Positions 1 to 9,407 of a DNA stretch of 49,381 bases are shown piece after piece; the first letter of the stretch is position 1; every line of letters begins with the position of its first letter. Under the pieces are notes generated by a model that saw only the letters and a list, made by a program, of their open reading frames with translations, had not been told where the DNA came from and did no database searches. Both the position numbers and the translations under genes were made by a program. The DNA is from Pseudomonas sp. A-1. Lineage in GTDB: Bacteria > Pseudomonadota > Gammaproteobacteria > Pseudomonadales > Pseudomonadaceae. The stretch lies in NCBI RefSeq assembly GCF_004801855.1, contig NZ_SSTC01000029.1, forward strand, positions 1 to 49,381. Reading direction: 5' to 3'.

Positions 1-941
1 TAGATCGACTCCTGGATCAGCGCGCGCGACGGGCAGGTGCACACCTCGCCCTGGTTGAAGAAGGCCAGCACCAGGCCTTCGGCGGCCTTCTCGATGAACT
101 CCGGCTCGGCGCGCATGATGTCTTCGAAGAAGATGTTCGGCGACTTGCCGCCCAGCTCGACGGTGCTGGGGATGATGTTCTCGGCGGCGCACTTGAGGAT
201 GTGCGAGCCGACCGGGGTGGAGCCGGTGAAGGCGATCTTGGCGATGCGCTTGCTGGTGGCCAGCGCCTCGCCGGCCTCGCGGCCGAAGCCCTGGACGATG
301 TTCAGCACGCCCGGCGGCAGCAGGTCGGCGATGATCTCGGCCAGCACCATGATCGACAGCGGGGTCTGCTCGGCGGGTTTCAGCACGATGCAGTTGCCGG
401 CGGCCAGCGCCGGGGCCAGCTTCCAGGCGGCCATCAGCAGCGGGAAGTTCCACGGGATGATCTGGCCGACCACGCCCAGCGGCTCGTGGAAGTGGTAAGC
501 GGCGGTGGTGTCGTTGATCTCGGCGGCGGCGCCTTCCTGGGCGCGGATGCAGCCGGCGAAGTAGCGGAAGTGGTCGGCGGACAGCGGCACGTCGGCGTTG
601 AGGGTCTCGCGCACGGCCTTGCCGTTGTCCCAGGTCTCGGCGACGGCGAGCACTTCCAGGTTCTGCTCGATGCGGTCGGCGATCTTCAGCAGGATGTTGG
701 CGCGGTCCTGCACCGAGGTGCGGCCCCAGGCGTCGGCGGCGGCGTGGGCGGCGTCCAGTGCCAACTCGATGTCTTCGGCGGTGGAGCGCGGGAATTCGGC
801 GATGGCCTCGCCGGTGACCGGCGTGGTGTTGGTGAAGTACTGGCCCTTCACCGGAGCCACGAACTCACCATTGATGAAGTTGCCGTAACGCGGCTTGAAG
901 GAAACGACGGCGCCAGCGGTACCCGGTTGTGCGTAGATCAT
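1..941 (-). CDS. exaC: NAD-dependent (acet)aldehyde dehydrogenase ExaC, 3' part missing
   Basis: Oxidises the aldehyde made by the quinoprotein alcohol dehydrogenases to the acid in the cytoplasm. The visible 313 N-terminal residues (family about 505) follow the ExaC type closely, beginning [20 protein letters not shown]. They include the GQIIPWNFP cofactor region, the ELGGKSPN motif with its general-base Glu, and [10 protein letters not shown], whose first Cys is the expected catalytic residue. The gene runs off the left edge. An ATG six bases upstream (947) is in frame, but the GAGAGG ribosome site at 951-956 is only 3 nt from it and about 8 nt from the ATG at 941, so 941 is preferred. A copy of the shared CCTTGGTA-like element lies 116 nt upstream. 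Product identity is strong. Confidence 0.93.
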   Translation of the reverse strand, partial: MIYAQPGTAGAVVSFKPRYGNFINGEFVAPVKGQYFTNTTPVTGEAIAEFPRSTAEDIELALDAAHAAADAWGRTSVQDRANILLKIADRIEQNLEVLAVAETWDNGKAVRETLNADVPLSADHFRYFAGCIRAQEGAAAEINDTTAAYHFHEPLGVVGQIIPWNFPLLMAAWKLAPALAAGNCIVLKPAEQTPLSIMVLAEIIADLLPPGVLNIVQGFGREAGEALATSKRIAKIAFTGSTPVGSHILKCAAENIIPSTVELGGKSPNIFFEDIMRAEPEFIEKAAEGLVLAFFNQGEVCTCPSRALIQESI

Positions 942-1056
942 GCTCATGGCCTCTCTTTTATTGTTGCGGTCCGATCTGGTTCTGCGCGGACTGTGCGTTG
1001 ATGGTGGCAGTCCGCACGCGGCGCAGGTATGCGCCGATGGAAGGCAGAAGCTCGTT

Positions 1057-1073
1057 ATTTGGTAGTAACGGCC
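1057..1073. promoter_or_regulatory. Candidate operator upstream of exaC
   Basis: The sequence ATTTGGTAGTAACGGCC is a degenerate copy of the element CCTTGGTAGCAnnACC seen at 4883, 10879-10942 and 16418. Its left edge is exactly 116 nt from the exaC start, the same offset as the pedH copy from the pedH start. Regulator binding is inferred from recurrence and position only. Confidence 0.4.
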
Positions 1074-1137
1074 GCAAGAAAGGTTGCATGCGCGCCGGCA
1101 AAGCGCAAGGTGCCGCGCAGACGCCTTGCGCCGCCCG

Positions 1138-2739
1138 TCACGCCGCGGCGTGCTGGCGCTGGCGCGCCGGCTCGGGCGCCGCTGCGGCCTCCGGCCGGTA
1201 GCCCAGGCGCAGCCCGCCCCAGTGGCGCCCGTGGACGAGGATCGGCACCGACAGGTCGTGCATCAGCTCGCCGGTGTCGCGGGTGTAGGTCTGCATCAGC
1301 AGCGGCTGCTGGTGGCTGCCGCAGCGGATGCCGGTACGGTCGGTGAAGATGCGCTTGCTGCGGCTGTGCGCCATGTCCGCCTGCAGGTCGCCGGTGAGCG
1401 GCTGGCTGAACGCCAGGTTGTGGGTCGGCACGTAGCCGTCCGGCGTGCAGGCGATGGCGAACACCACGCCCTCGTGGCGCCCCAGCAGCGGTTCCTGGAT
1501 GGCCGGCAGCACCTCGTCGGTGAAACGGTCGAAGCGGCTGGCGAACTTCTGCGGATGGGTGCCGGGCACCGGCCGGTAGTGGCGGTCGAACAGGTCGTCG
1601 AGGCTGATCCGTCCTGCCTTGATCGCCGCCTCGAACTGCCGGGTGATCGCCTGCGCGCCCTCGCGGGCCAGGTCGTAGACGCGCTGGTGGTAGTCGTCGA
1701 GGGCCACCGCGGCGAGCTGCTCGCTGATGTGCTCGGTCAGCTCCTCCAGCTTCATCGCCTCGCCCTCCAGGCGGCGGGTCTGCTCGTCGCTGACCGCCAG
1801 GTCGCTGCGCATCTGGTCGACCGCGGCGAACAGGCTGCCGAGCTGGCGCCGGTTGTCGTCGGAGCCGACGGCGATCTCGCTGATCTGCCGTTCGACATCC
1901 ACCGACAGCGCGGCGATGCTCTCCAGGTGCTGGCCGGCGCGCTCCACCTCGTTGACCCCGGTAACCAGCTCGGCGGACAGACTGCGGATCTGCTCGACCA
2001 CCTCGCGGGTGCGGCGCTGGATCTCGCCGATCATCTGCCCCACCTCGGCGGTCGCCGTCGCGGTACGCCCGGCCAGGCTGCGCACCTCGCCGGCCACCAC
2101 GGCGAAGCCGCGGCCGTGCTCGCCGGCGCGCGCCGCCTCGATGGCCGCGTTGAGCGCCAGCAGGTTGGTCTGGCTGGCGATCTCCTCGATCACCCCGGTG
2201 ACCCGCTGGATATCCGCGCTGCGCCGGTTCAGCTCCTCGATCAGCTCGCGGCTGGCGCCGGCCTGCTGGCGCAGCTGCTGCATGCGGCCGATGGTGTCGA
2301 CCAGCACGCGGCGGCCGGCATCGCTGCTCTGCCGCGCCTCGATGGCGGCCTCCACCGCCTGCTTGCTGAGCGCCGAGGTCTGCGCCTCGGTGGCGATCAT
2401 CACCTCGGCGCTGCCGACGATCTGCGCGGCGGCGGTGACCTGCGACTCGACCCGCTCGGCCAGCTGCTGCGCCGAGTAGGCGACGCCGGCGGCCGACAGG
2501 GCGTTGTGACTGATCGAGTGGGACAGGCCGCGGGCCAGTTGGTCGACATCGACACCGGCCGTGCTGCCACCCCGCGAGCGGCGGCGCACGAGCAGCGCCA
2601 CGGCGGGCAGCGCCGCCAGCAGCAGGGCCAGGCACAGCCAGAACGGCAGCCAGCCCTGCGCCTGGGCGAGCAGCAACAGGGCCGCCACGCCGCCCGGCAA
2701 CAGGCGTTCGGCGAGCGTGCGGAAACGGATGGATGTCAT
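1138..2739 (-). CDS. Methyl-accepting chemotaxis protein with C-terminal sensor-like domain
   Basis: A 533-residue chemoreceptor. Two hydrophobic segments lie at about residues 12-50, followed by RRRSR. The cytoplasmic signalling domain follows, with the conserved hairpin tip [20 protein letters not shown] and [17 protein letters not shown]. No periplasmic domain of useful size lies between the membrane segments. The last 170 or so residues instead form a Cache/PAS-like region ([40 protein letters not shown]) that probably senses inside the cell. No receptor-methylase pentapeptide tail is seen. The start is set by GAGGAG 6 nt upstream. It sits between exaC and the pedH-type dehydrogenase, suggesting but not proving taxis linked to alcohol or redox state. 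Confidence 0.9.
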   Translation of the reverse strand: MTSIRFRTLAERLLPGGVAALLLLAQAQGWLPFWLCLALLLAALPAVALLVRRRSRGGSTAGVDVDQLARGLSHSISHNALSAAGVAYSAQQLAERVESQVTAAAQIVGSAEVMIATEAQTSALSKQAVEAAIEARQSSDAGRRVLVDTIGRMQQLRQQAGASRELIEELNRRSADIQRVTGVIEEIASQTNLLALNAAIEAARAGEHGRGFAVVAGEVRSLAGRTATATAEVGQMIGEIQRRTREVVEQIRSLSAELVTGVNEVERAGQHLESIAALSVDVERQISEIAVGSDDNRRQLGSLFAAVDQMRSDLAVSDEQTRRLEGEAMKLEELTEHISEQLAAVALDDYHQRVYDLAREGAQAITRQFEAAIKAGRISLDDLFDRHYRPVPGTHPQKFASRFDRFTDEVLPAIQEPLLGRHEGVVFAIACTPDGYVPTHNLAFSQPLTGDLQADMAHSRSKRIFTDRTGIRCGSHQQPLLMQTYTRDTGELMHDLSVPILVHGRHWGGLRLGYRPEAAAAPEPARQRQHAAA

Positions 2740-2936
2740 GGGGGCTCCTCGCTGGAGGCGCCGGCGCCGGCAGGCAGGGCGGCCTGTGGCCATCCGCTAC
2801 TGCCGCCGGGCTTGCCGGCCTTGTTCTTGTTGGAAGCACGGCAGACCGTCGGGGAACATGGCGGCGGTCGCCTTGCGCGGGACATCGCCTGGATATCGGC
2901 CGCCGCACCGCAAACTTGAGCGACCGGCAGACGCGA

Positions 2937-2961
2937 CGAGGCCGGCAAGTCGCCGGCCTCG
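2937..2961. terminator. Hairpin after the pedH-type gene
   Basis: A perfect 10-bp inverted repeat (CGAGGCCGGC, 5-nt loop AAGTC, GCCGGCCTCG) begins 21 nt past the stop of the upstream minus-strand dehydrogenase. No U-tract follows on either strand, so it may be a 3'-stabilising or Rho-assisted structure rather than a classic intrinsic terminator. Confidence 0.5.
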
Positions 2962-2982
2962 TGCACTGCTACAGCGGACGGA

Positions 2983-4767
2983 TCAGCGCTTGGCCACCGC
3001 CGCCACTTCCTTGGGCAGCTTGAAGGTCCACACCATGCCGCCCTGGTTGAAGTCCTTGATGCGCTTGGCCACCTCGCCGCCCCACAGCGGCACGGCGCCG
3101 CCCCAGCCGGACAGCACGGAGACGTACTGCTCGCCGTCCATCTCCCAGGTGATCGGCGAGCCGATCACGCCCGAGCCGGTGTTGAACTCGTAGAGCTTCT
3201 TGCCGGTCTTGGCGTCGAAGGCCATCAGGAAGCCTTCCGGGTTGCCGGTGAACACCAGGTTGCCCTTGGTGGCCAGCACGCCGCCCCACAGCGGCGCGTA
3301 GTTCTTGTAGCGCCAGACTTCCTTGCCGGTCTTCGGGTCGATGGCGCGCAGCACGCCGATGTAGTCCTCGTTGAGCGGGTGGATGGTGAAGCCGGCGCCG
3401 AGGTAGGCCGCGCCCTTCTTGTAGGCGGTGCCCTCGTTCCAGATGTCCATGCTCCACTCGTTGGACGGCACGTAGAACAGCCCGGTGTCCTGGCTGTAGG
3501 CCATCGGCATCCAGTTCTTGCCGCCGAGGAAGGACGGCGCCACGGTGACGGTCTTGCCCTGCGCACCGGCGTCGCCCGGCGAGCCCGGACGGTTGGCGTC
3601 GTCGTAGATCGGCCGGCCGTTCTTGTCCAGGCCCTTGGCCCAGGTGATCTTGTCGACGAACGGGAAGCCGCGGATGAACTTGCCGTTGGTGCGGTCGAGC
3701 ACGTAGAAGAAGCCGTTGCGGTCGGCGGTGGCCGCCGCCTTCACGGTCTTGCCGCCGTCCTGGTAGTTGAACGACACCAGCTCGTTGACGCCGTCGAAAT
3801 CCCAGCCGTCGTGCGGGGTGGTCTGGAAGTGCCACTTGATGGTGCCGTCGTCCGGGTTCAGCGCCAGGCGCGAGGACGAGTAGAGGTTGTCGCCGGGGCG
3901 CAGGTGCGAGTTCCACGGCGCCGGGTTGCCGGTGCCGAACAGCAGCTGGTTGGTTTCCGGGTCGTAGTAGCCACCCAGCCACGGCGCCGCGCCGCCGGTC
4001 TTCCACAGGTCGCCCGGCCAGGACTTGCCGGCCTCGCCGCCGGTGATGCCGTTCTCGACCTTCTTGCCGTCCTTCCAGACGTAGCCCATGTGGCCTTCCA
4101 CGGTCGGACGGGTCCACAGCAGCTCGCCGTTCTTCGGGTTGTAGGCCTCGATCTTGCCGACCACGCCGAACTCGCCACCGGACACGCCGGTGATCAGCTT
4201 GCCATTGACCACCAGCGGTGCGGCGGTGATCGAGTAGCCGGCCTTGTAGTCGGCCACGGTCTTCTTCCACACCACCTTGCCGGTGTCCTTGTTGAGGGCG
4301 ACCAGCTTGGCGTCGAGGGTGCCGAAGATCACCAGGTCGCCGTACAGGGCGACACCGCGGTTGATCACGTCGCAGCACGGCATGATGCCGTCGGGCAGGC
4401 GGGCGTCGTACTGCCAGAGTTCCTTGCCGGTGCGCGCGTCGACGGCGAACACCCGCGAGTAGGAGGCGGTCATGTACATCACGCCATCCTTGACCAGCGG
4501 CTGGGCCTGCTGGCCGCGCTGCTTCTCGCCACCGAAGGAGAACGCCCACACCGGACGCAGCTGGGTGACGTTGTCGGCGTTGAGGGTGTTCAGGGTGCTG
4601 TAGCGCTGGCCCTGCAGGCCGAGACCGTTGGTGACGACCTCGCCGGGAGTCTGCGCATCCTTGAGGATGTCGTCGTCGGTGACGGCCCAGGCGGACAGAC
4701 CGGACAGCGCCAGCGCAAGGCCCAGCGTGGTCCTGGCAAAGGAATGGGTGAGACCGGAGTGCTTCAT
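2983..4767 (-). CDS. pedH: PQQ-dependent alcohol dehydrogenase, lanthanide (PedH) type
   Basis: A 594-residue periplasmic quinoprotein oxidising alcohols with PQQ and a metal. A Sec signal ends near residue 28 (LSGLSAWA). The eight-bladed propeller shows the adjacent disulfide Cys131-Cys132 ([10 protein letters not shown]), metal ligands Glu199 (GGEFGV) and Asn281 (GNPAPWN), and the catalytic Asp323 in GWDFDGVNE. Asp325, two residues later, is the extra carboxylate that in XoxF/PedH enzymes coordinates a lanthanide; calcium enzymes have Ala or Ser there. The AGAGG ribosome site at 8 nt fixes the start, although the frame stays open 37 codons upstream. One of two dehydrogenases in the locus (the other at 11080). 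The metal assignment is an inference from Asp325. Confidence 0.92.
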   Translation of the reverse strand: MKHSGLTHSFARTTLGLALALSGLSAWAVTDDDILKDAQTPGEVVTNGLGLQGQRYSTLNTLNADNVTQLRPVWAFSFGGEKQRGQQAQPLVKDGVMYMTASYSRVFAVDARTGKELWQYDARLPDGIMPCCDVINRGVALYGDLVIFGTLDAKLVALNKDTGKVVWKKTVADYKAGYSITAAPLVVNGKLITGVSGGEFGVVGKIEAYNPKNGELLWTRPTVEGHMGYVWKDGKKVENGITGGEAGKSWPGDLWKTGGAAPWLGGYYDPETNQLLFGTGNPAPWNSHLRPGDNLYSSSRLALNPDDGTIKWHFQTTPHDGWDFDGVNELVSFNYQDGGKTVKAAATADRNGFFYVLDRTNGKFIRGFPFVDKITWAKGLDKNGRPIYDDANRPGSPGDAGAQGKTVTVAPSFLGGKNWMPMAYSQDTGLFYVPSNEWSMDIWNEGTAYKKGAAYLGAGFTIHPLNEDYIGVLRAIDPKTGKEVWRYKNYAPLWGGVLATKGNLVFTGNPEGFLMAFDAKTGKKLYEFNTGSGVIGSPITWEMDGEQYVSVLSGWGGAVPLWGGEVAKRIKDFNQGGMVWTFKLPKEVAAVAKR

Positions 4768-4882
4768 TGCGGCTACCTCTGCGGGTTCATTGTTATGTGC
4801 CGGGAATTTTTCCCGGTCTGTAGCGAATTCTTCGCCGCAGGGGGTGGCGCAACAATTGATCGCGGGGAGCAAAGACATGCTT

Positions 4883-4898
4883 CCTTGGTAGCAATACC
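4883..4898. promoter_or_regulatory. Candidate operator upstream of pedH
   Basis: CCTTGGTAGCAATACC, the best copy of the recurring element in this locus, starts 116 nt from the pedH ATG. The offset matches that of the exaC copy. Inferred to be the site of the locus regulator (LuxR-type, 13971) or a related factor. Confidence 0.45.
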
Positions 4899-4938
4899 CG
4901 CCCGCAAGCCGCGCGCGGCGCGGGTTCGGAGCGGGCTC

Positions 4939-6828
4939 TCAGAGTGGCCAGACCCACAGCAGCATGGGCACCCCCACCGCCAGCACGACCAGCTCCAGCG
5001 CCAGTCCCAGGCGCCAGAAGTCGCCGAAGCGCAGCCCGCCGGGGCCGAGGATCAGGGTGTTGTTCTGGTGGCCGATGGGGGTGAGGAAGGCGCAGGAGGC
5101 GCCCACCGCGATGGCCATCAGGAAGGCGTCGGCGTTGACCCCGAGCTGCGCCGCGCTGCTCAGGGCGATCGGGCTCATCACCGCGGCGGTGGCGGCGTTG
5201 TTCATCAGGTCGGAGAGGAACATGGTCACCACCAGCAGCAGCACCAGCGCCAGCAGCGCCTCGCCGCGCGCCAGGTGCTCGAGCAGGAAACGGGCGATGA
5301 CGCCGGCCGCGCCGGTGGAGAACATGGCGTCGGCCACCGGCAGCATGGCGCCGAGCAGCACGATCACCGGCCAGTCGATCGCCGCGTACAGGGCGCGCGG
5401 CGGCACCAGGTTGGTCAGCGCGAAGGCCAGCGCACCGCCGGCGAAGGCCACCGCCGCCGGCAGCACGCCGAAGGCCGCCAGCGCCACCGCCGCCAGCATC
5501 AGCACCCCGGCGAGCAGCGCCTGGCCCGGCCTCGGCACGCGAATGTCGCGCGGCGCCAGCGGCAGACAGCCGAACAGCCCGGCGAAGCCGGCCAGCGCCT
5601 CCTCGCCGCCCTGCAGCAACAGCATGTCGCCGGCGCTCAGCGTCGTCGAGCGCAGGCGGCGGATCACCCGCAGGCCCTGGCGCGAGATCGCCAGCAGGTT
5701 GATGCCGTAGCGGCTGCGCAGCTCCAGATCCCTGGCCGAGCGGCGGATCAGGCTGGAGCCCGGCATCACCACCAGTTCGCGGATCACCAGCTCCTCGCTG
5801 CCGGCCCGGCTTCTCGGCGCAGCATCCGCGACCTCCCCACCCGGCTCCGGCGCCTGCCCCGCTCCGGGTGCCTGGTCCGCCGCCGCGGCCGACAGATCGC
5901 CACCCTCCTCTGCGGGCAGCGGCTCCGGGGCCGGCGGCGGCACGTCCTCCACCAGCTTGGCGCCCAGGCTGGCCAGCGCCGGGGACAGCGACTCCGGCTC
6001 GACCTCGATGATCAGGATGTCGCCGGCCTGCAGGCGCCGGCGCGGTGCCGGCGAGGCGATGCGCACGTCGTGGCGGACCAGGCCGACGATCTGCGCGTCG
6101 CAGTCGTCGAGCAGCTGCTCGACCTCGCGCAGCATCTTGTCGGCCGCCTTGCCGCCCTCCTCGATGCGCACCTCGCTGAGATAGCTGTCGCTCTCGAAGT
6201 GCGCGGTGCCGGCCGGGCGTTGCGCCGGTACCCAGCGCCAGCCGAGCAGACCGACGAACAGCACGCCGAGCAGCGCCACCGCCAGCCCCACCGGGGTGAA
6301 GTCGAACATGGCGTAGCCACCCAGGCCGCTGGAGGCACGGTAGCCGGAGACGATCAGGTTGGGGGGCGTGCCGATCAGGGTGGTCATGCCGCCGAGGATC
6401 GAGGCGAACGACAGCGGCATCAGCACCTGGCCCGGCGCCAGCTGGTGCTTCGCCGCCAGCTGCAGGGCGATCGGCATCAGCAGGGCCAGGGCGCCGACGT
6501 TGTTCATGAACCCCGACAGCAGCGCGGCCAGCCCCAGCAGCGCCAGCAGGCTGCTGGTCGGCCCGCCGCTGCCGGGCAGCAGGCGCTGCGCGAGGATGTC
6601 CACCGCACCGCTCTGCTGCAGGCCCTGGCCGAGCACCAGCACGCAGGCGACGGTGATCACCGCCGGATGGCCGAAGCCGGCGAAGGCCTCCTCGGCCGGC
6701 ACCAGGCCGAGCAGCACGCAGGCCAGCAGCGCGGCCAGCGCCACCAGGTCGTGCCGCCAGCGGCCCCAGAGGAACAGCGCCAGGGTGACCAGCAGCACCG
6801 CGACTATCGCCATCTGGGAGCCCGTCAT
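4939..6828 (-). CDS. SLC13/DASS-type permease with two RCK_C domains
   Basis: A 629-residue inner-membrane anion transporter. Two membrane halves carry the paired signature motifs SGFMNNVGALALLMP plus GTPPNLI, and SDLMNNAATAAVMSP plus TPIGHQNN. Between them lie two soluble RCK_C/TrkA_C-like domains (around residues 205-285 and 345-430), split by a disordered Pro/Ala/Glu linker. The family moves sulfate, dicarboxylates or similar anions; the substrate cannot be read here. The start at 6828 has GAGGCGGTGG upstream; the frame is open further but without a better site. It separates pedH from the quinoprotein accessory genes and is not one of the usual cluster members I know. Uptake or export of an oxidation product such as an organic acid is one guess. 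Confidence 0.88.
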   Translation of the reverse strand: MTGSQMAIVAVLLVTLALFLWGRWRHDLVALAALLACVLLGLVPAEEAFAGFGHPAVITVACVLVLGQGLQQSGAVDILAQRLLPGSGGPTSSLLALLGLAALLSGFMNNVGALALLMPIALQLAAKHQLAPGQVLMPLSFASILGGMTTLIGTPPNLIVSGYRASSGLGGYAMFDFTPVGLAVALLGVLFVGLLGWRWVPAQRPAGTAHFESDSYLSEVRIEEGGKAADKMLREVEQLLDDCDAQIVGLVRHDVRIASPAPRRRLQAGDILIIEVEPESLSPALASLGAKLVEDVPPPAPEPLPAEEGGDLSAAAADQAPGAGQAPEPGGEVADAAPRSRAGSEELVIRELVVMPGSSLIRRSARDLELRSRYGINLLAISRQGLRVIRRLRSTTLSAGDMLLLQGGEEALAGFAGLFGCLPLAPRDIRVPRPGQALLAGVLMLAAVALAAFGVLPAAVAFAGGALAFALTNLVPPRALYAAIDWPVIVLLGAMLPVADAMFSTGAAGVIARFLLEHLARGEALLALVLLLVVTMFLSDLMNNAATAAVMSPIALSSAAQLGVNADAFLMAIAVGASCAFLTPIGHQNNTLILGPGGLRFGDFWRLGLALELVVLAVGVPMLLWVWPL

Positions 6829-6910
6829 GCCCACCGCCTCGCCCGGTCCGACTGAGTTGAACCCTAGCCAGCGGCGGGCCGGGCGACAAGCCCGGTCCCG
6901 GAAACGCAAC

Positions 6911-6930
6911 GCCCCGCACGCAGGCGGGGC
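6911..6930. terminator. Hairpin downstream of the Cys-rich gene
   Basis: GCCCCGC and GCGGGGC form a 7-bp perfect stem with a 6-nt loop, 47 nt past the stop of the minus-strand gene at 6977. On that strand it is followed by GTTGCGTTT, a weak T-rich tail, which fits an intrinsic terminator. Confidence 0.5.
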
Positions 6931-6976
6931 GCAGGACCGGCGGCAGGGCGCGCCGGCGACCGGACGGAGCGGGCGG

Positions 6977-7276
6977 TCAGGCGTTCCTGGCGTGCCGGGC
7001 CGGGTCGAACGGCATCGGCCAGTTGAGCAGCTGGCTCGCCTTGGCCAGCTGGCTGCTGGCCGCCGGCAGTACATCGATGCCGTGCTCGCCGCGGATGATC
7101 TCCTGGATCAGATGATGCGCCTGGTCCACCAGTTCGGCGATGGCGATGCGCTCCTGGGCGCGCCACTCCAGCTCCATCTGCAGCATCCGGCCATCCGGGG
7201 CTTCGCGCTGCTCGCTATCGCAATGGCCACAGCACTCAGGCTGGCCGTCCGGGGTCCCACTGGTCTTGCAGTTCAT
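6977..7276 (-). CDS. Small Cys-rich hypothetical protein
   Basis: A 99-residue protein of unknown function. The N-terminus has a compact cysteine cluster (Cys3, and ECCGHC with Cys15, 16 and 19) that could bind metal. The rest is mainly helical (MLQMELEWRAQERIAIAELVDQ), ending in a Pro-rich tail. There is no signal peptide or membrane segment. The start at 7276 is supported by AGAGGG 6 nt upstream; the frame is open 40 codons further without a site. It lies between the SLC13-type transporter and the metallohydrolase, with about 150-200 nt free on each side, so it is probably its own unit. I do not recognise a family. Confidence 0.65.
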   Translation of the reverse strand: MNCKTSGTPDGQPECCGHCDSEQREAPDGRMLQMELEWRAQERIAIAELVDQAHHLIQEIIRGEHGIDVLPAASSQLAKASQLLNWPMPFDPARHARNA

Positions 7277-7471
7277 CAAAATCCCTCTATGTCGTCGCTC
7301 GGTCTCGAGCTCACTCGCCCGTACAGTTTCCTCCGACGCCAGGGGCCTGCCCCGGCACTGTTTAACATTTATGAAATCGACCGCTGCCCCGGACATTGAT
7401 CCAGAGCAATGCCAGGCGTTCCAGCCGGGAAGTGGGCCGGATGGCGCGCGGATCGGGCGGTTCCGGCGCCC

Positions 7472-8410
7472 CTACTGCCCCGCATCCACCCGCCGGAACA
7501 CCTGCGCCTCGTACCTGGGGTAGAGGTGGCTGACCGTGCGGATCAGCTCGAAGCGGGTCAGGCTGATGGCGGCGAAACGCTCGGGGATCGGCGCCTGCAT
7601 CGCCTCGTTCATGTCCAGGCCGGCGACCGCCGCCTCGCGCAGCAGACCGTCGAGCCAGCCGAGGTAGTCGCGCATCTGCACGAAGGGCTCGCGCCCCGTG
7701 GCGACCGGGCCGTGGCCGGGCACCAGCAGCTTGTAGGGCAGCTTCTCCAGCTCCGCCAGGTCGCCCAGCCAGACCTCCAGCCCCGGCGTCTGCGGGGTGG
7801 TCAGGGCGCGCTGGTAGAACACCAGGTCGGCGGCGAACAGCACGCCGGTGGTCTGGTCGAACACCGCCAGGTCGGCGCCGGTGTGGCCGCTGAAGGCCAG
7901 CAGCTGCAGGCGGTGGCCGCCGATCTCGCGCACGCCGGGCTCCAGCGTCTCGTCGGGCAGCAGCACCTCGGTGCCGCGCATCCAGTCGCCGAGCAGGCGG
8001 TACATGTTGTCGGCGAAGGCGCCGCCCTGTTCGGCCAGCAGCTCGCGGGTCTTCGCCAGGCTGGCGATGGGCACATCGCTGAAGGCCTGGTTGCCGAACA
8101 CGTGGTCGGGGTGGTGGTGGGTGTTGATCACCAAGGCGATCGGCCGGTCGGTGACCCGGCCGATGGCGGCGCGCAGCGCCTCGCCGTAGCGCTTCGAGAT
8201 GCCGGTGTCGATCAGCACCACCCCGGCCTCGGTGACGATGAACGCCACGTTGACGATGTTGCCGCCGTTGGCCATCTCGAAGTTGCCGGTGCTGCCTTCC
8301 AGCAGCCAGGTGTCCGCGGCGATCTGCCGGGGCTCGAGGTCGTAGGCCAGCTCGGCCGCCATCAGCGGCAGGCTGAGGAAAATCGCCACGAGCAAGGTAA
8401 CCAAACGCAT
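7472..8410 (-). CDS. Quinoprotein relay system zinc metallohydrolase (MBL fold)
   Basis: A 312-residue exported metallo-beta-lactamase-fold protein. A signal peptide ends near LMAAELAYD. The zinc motif THHHPDH is at residues 97-103, with GHTGAD, AADLVF and VPGHGP supplying the remaining ligands. This family is found beside PQQ-dependent dehydrogenases and is thought to serve the quinoprotein redox relay; its substrate is not established. AAGGAGG 7 nt upstream gives a clear start. It is followed by the SoxYZ-like carrier, binding protein and cytochrome genes on the same strand, in the order found in other Pseudomonas ped clusters. The proximal gene gap holds palindromic repeats. Confidence 0.88.
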   Translation of the reverse strand: MRLVTLLVAIFLSLPLMAAELAYDLEPRQIAADTWLLEGSTGNFEMANGGNIVNVAFIVTEAGVVLIDTGISKRYGEALRAAIGRVTDRPIALVINTHHHPDHVFGNQAFSDVPIASLAKTRELLAEQGGAFADNMYRLLGDWMRGTEVLLPDETLEPGVREIGGHRLQLLAFSGHTGADLAVFDQTTGVLFAADLVFYQRALTTPQTPGLEVWLGDLAELEKLPYKLLVPGHGPVATGREPFVQMRDYLGWLDGLLREAAVAGLDMNEAMQAPIPERFAAISLTRFELIRTVSHLYPRYEAQVFRRVDAGQ

Positions 8411-8433
8411 GCTGCCTCCTTTGCAATGTGATC

Positions 8434-8507
8434 GGTGCGCACGGCGCACCCTACCCACGCCGACGCGCATTCGCGCGCCCTGAACCGTGGGGTGCGCCAC
8501 GCGCACC
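8434..8507. repeat. Palindromic GTGCGC repeat pair (family A)
   Basis: Two inexact copies of GGTGCGCCAYGCGCACC, at 8434-8454 and 8489-8507, in the gap upstream of the metallohydrolase. The first continues into CCCTAC, the inverse of the GTAGGG flank seen in other copies (9293, 13046, 41531). Confidence 0.75.
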
Positions 8508-8518
8508 TGGCTGGACAC

Positions 8519-9274
8519 TCAGAACGCCGCCTCGAACTCGTTGCCGTTGTTGTCGCGCAGCCACAGCTGCTGGTCGGCGTCCTGGCCGTCCAGCTGCAGG
8601 GTCAGGGTCGGGTTCTCGCTGACCGAGGGGTGCAGCTCCAGGCTGGCCAGCACCGCGCCGCCCGCGCCACGCAGCTCGGCGCGCTCGACGAAGAACTCGG
8701 GGATGCCGCCGGACAGGCCGTTGTCCATCGGGTGGGCGATGCGCAGGCGCAGGCGGCTGCCGTCGCCCTGCGGGAAGCGGGCGCCGAAGATCTCGCCGAG
8801 GTGTTCCTCCCAGCCGGCCTGGGCGCGCACCGCGCTGGGCGCGGTGCAGCCGCCGCCGGCGGCGTCGACGCGGGTCGAGCCGACGTGCCAGGTGCCGTCG
8901 CGGGTCAGCACCGCGGCGCGGATCGGCGTGGCCTGCTCGACGCGGATGTTGAGGGCGATGCGCGGTGCCACCGGCCCGCTGGGGAAGAAGGTGAAGATGT
9001 GCGGGATCGGGTTGAGCTCGGCCCAGGCGACGATGCGCACCACCTCGCTGCCCAGCGCCGAGGCGTCGATGCTGATCGGCACCTGGCGCGAATCCTCGGC
9101 GAACGGTGGCGCGCTGAGGCGCACCCGCTCGTCGAACTCGTAGGGCGCCTCGCCGAGGAAGCGCGTCTGGTGGAAGCTCCACATCGGCGACTGCAGCGGA
9201 TCGGACTCCGCCGCCCACAGCGGATTGCTCAGCAACAGCCAGCCCAGCGCCAGCCCCATGCTCCGGATGGTCAT
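8519..9274 (-). CDS. Quinoprotein dehydrogenase-associated SoxYZ-like carrier
   Basis: A 251-residue periplasmic protein with signal peptide (LLLSNPLWAAESD). The N-terminal half is SoxY-like (immunoglobulin-like strands SVDIDASALG-type region and FFPSGPVAPRIALNIR). GGGCTAP near residue 145 corresponds to the Cys-bearing swinging arm of SoxY. The C-terminal half (RLRLRIAHPMDNGL, LHPSVSENPTL) is SoxZ-like. SoxYZ carries sulfur intermediates on its Cys; what this fused relative carries in alcohol oxidation is unknown. GGAGGCAGGG precedes the ATG at 9274. It is a standard member of quinoprotein clusters, between the metallohydrolase and the binding-protein gene. Confidence 0.85.
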   Translation of the reverse strand: MTIRSMGLALGWLLLSNPLWAAESDPLQSPMWSFHQTRFLGEAPYEFDERVRLSAPPFAEDSRQVPISIDASALGSEVVRIVAWAELNPIPHIFTFFPSGPVAPRIALNIRVEQATPIRAAVLTRDGTWHVGSTRVDAAGGGCTAPSAVRAQAGWEEHLGEIFGARFPQGDGSRLRLRIAHPMDNGLSGGIPEFFVERAELRGAGGAVLASLELHPSVSENPTLTLQLDGQDADQQLWLRDNNGNEFEAAF

Positions 9275-9292
9275 TCCCTGCCTCCTTCCCGT

Positions 9293-9405
9293 GTAGGGTG
9301 CGCCATGCGCACCGATAGCGCTCCTGCGCCTGCAACCCGGGACGCAGAGCGTCCCGGCAGACGCTCCCACGCCGGAGCGTGGAAGCGATCAGGCGTGGGA
9401 GCGAC
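9293..9405. repeat. Family A repeat followed by GGAGCGTGG-type repeat (family D)
   Basis: GGTGCGCCATGCGCACC within 9293-9313 is a family A unit. It is followed at 9339-9405 by GC-rich palindromes built on GGGACGCAGAGCGTCCC and CTCCCACGCCGGAGCGTGG, the same words as at 30562, 37596 and 47898. The pair fills the whole gap between two genes. Confidence 0.7.
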
Positions 9406-9407
9406 GC

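Noticed and set aside
1084-2919. Plus-strand frame opposite the chemoreceptor
   Set aside because: Antisense to a gene with full methyl-accepting signalling motifs; its translation is His/Gly/Leu-rich without domains.
2983-4767. Naming this dehydrogenase exaA because it is nearest exaC
   Set aside because: The extra Asp325 and the gene order (exaA divergent from exaB at 11080) show the other copy is the exaA equivalent.
3379-6855. A very long plus-strand open frame (over 1100 codons) opposite pedH and the SLC13-type gene
   Set aside because: It is antisense to two genes with intact family motifs; its product is low-complexity and without recognisable domains. Long antisense frames are expected at this GC content.
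8434-8507. Possible CRISPR-like repeats
   Set aside because: Copies are palindromic, unequal in spacing, only two per site and scattered between unrelated genes; no cas genes are present.
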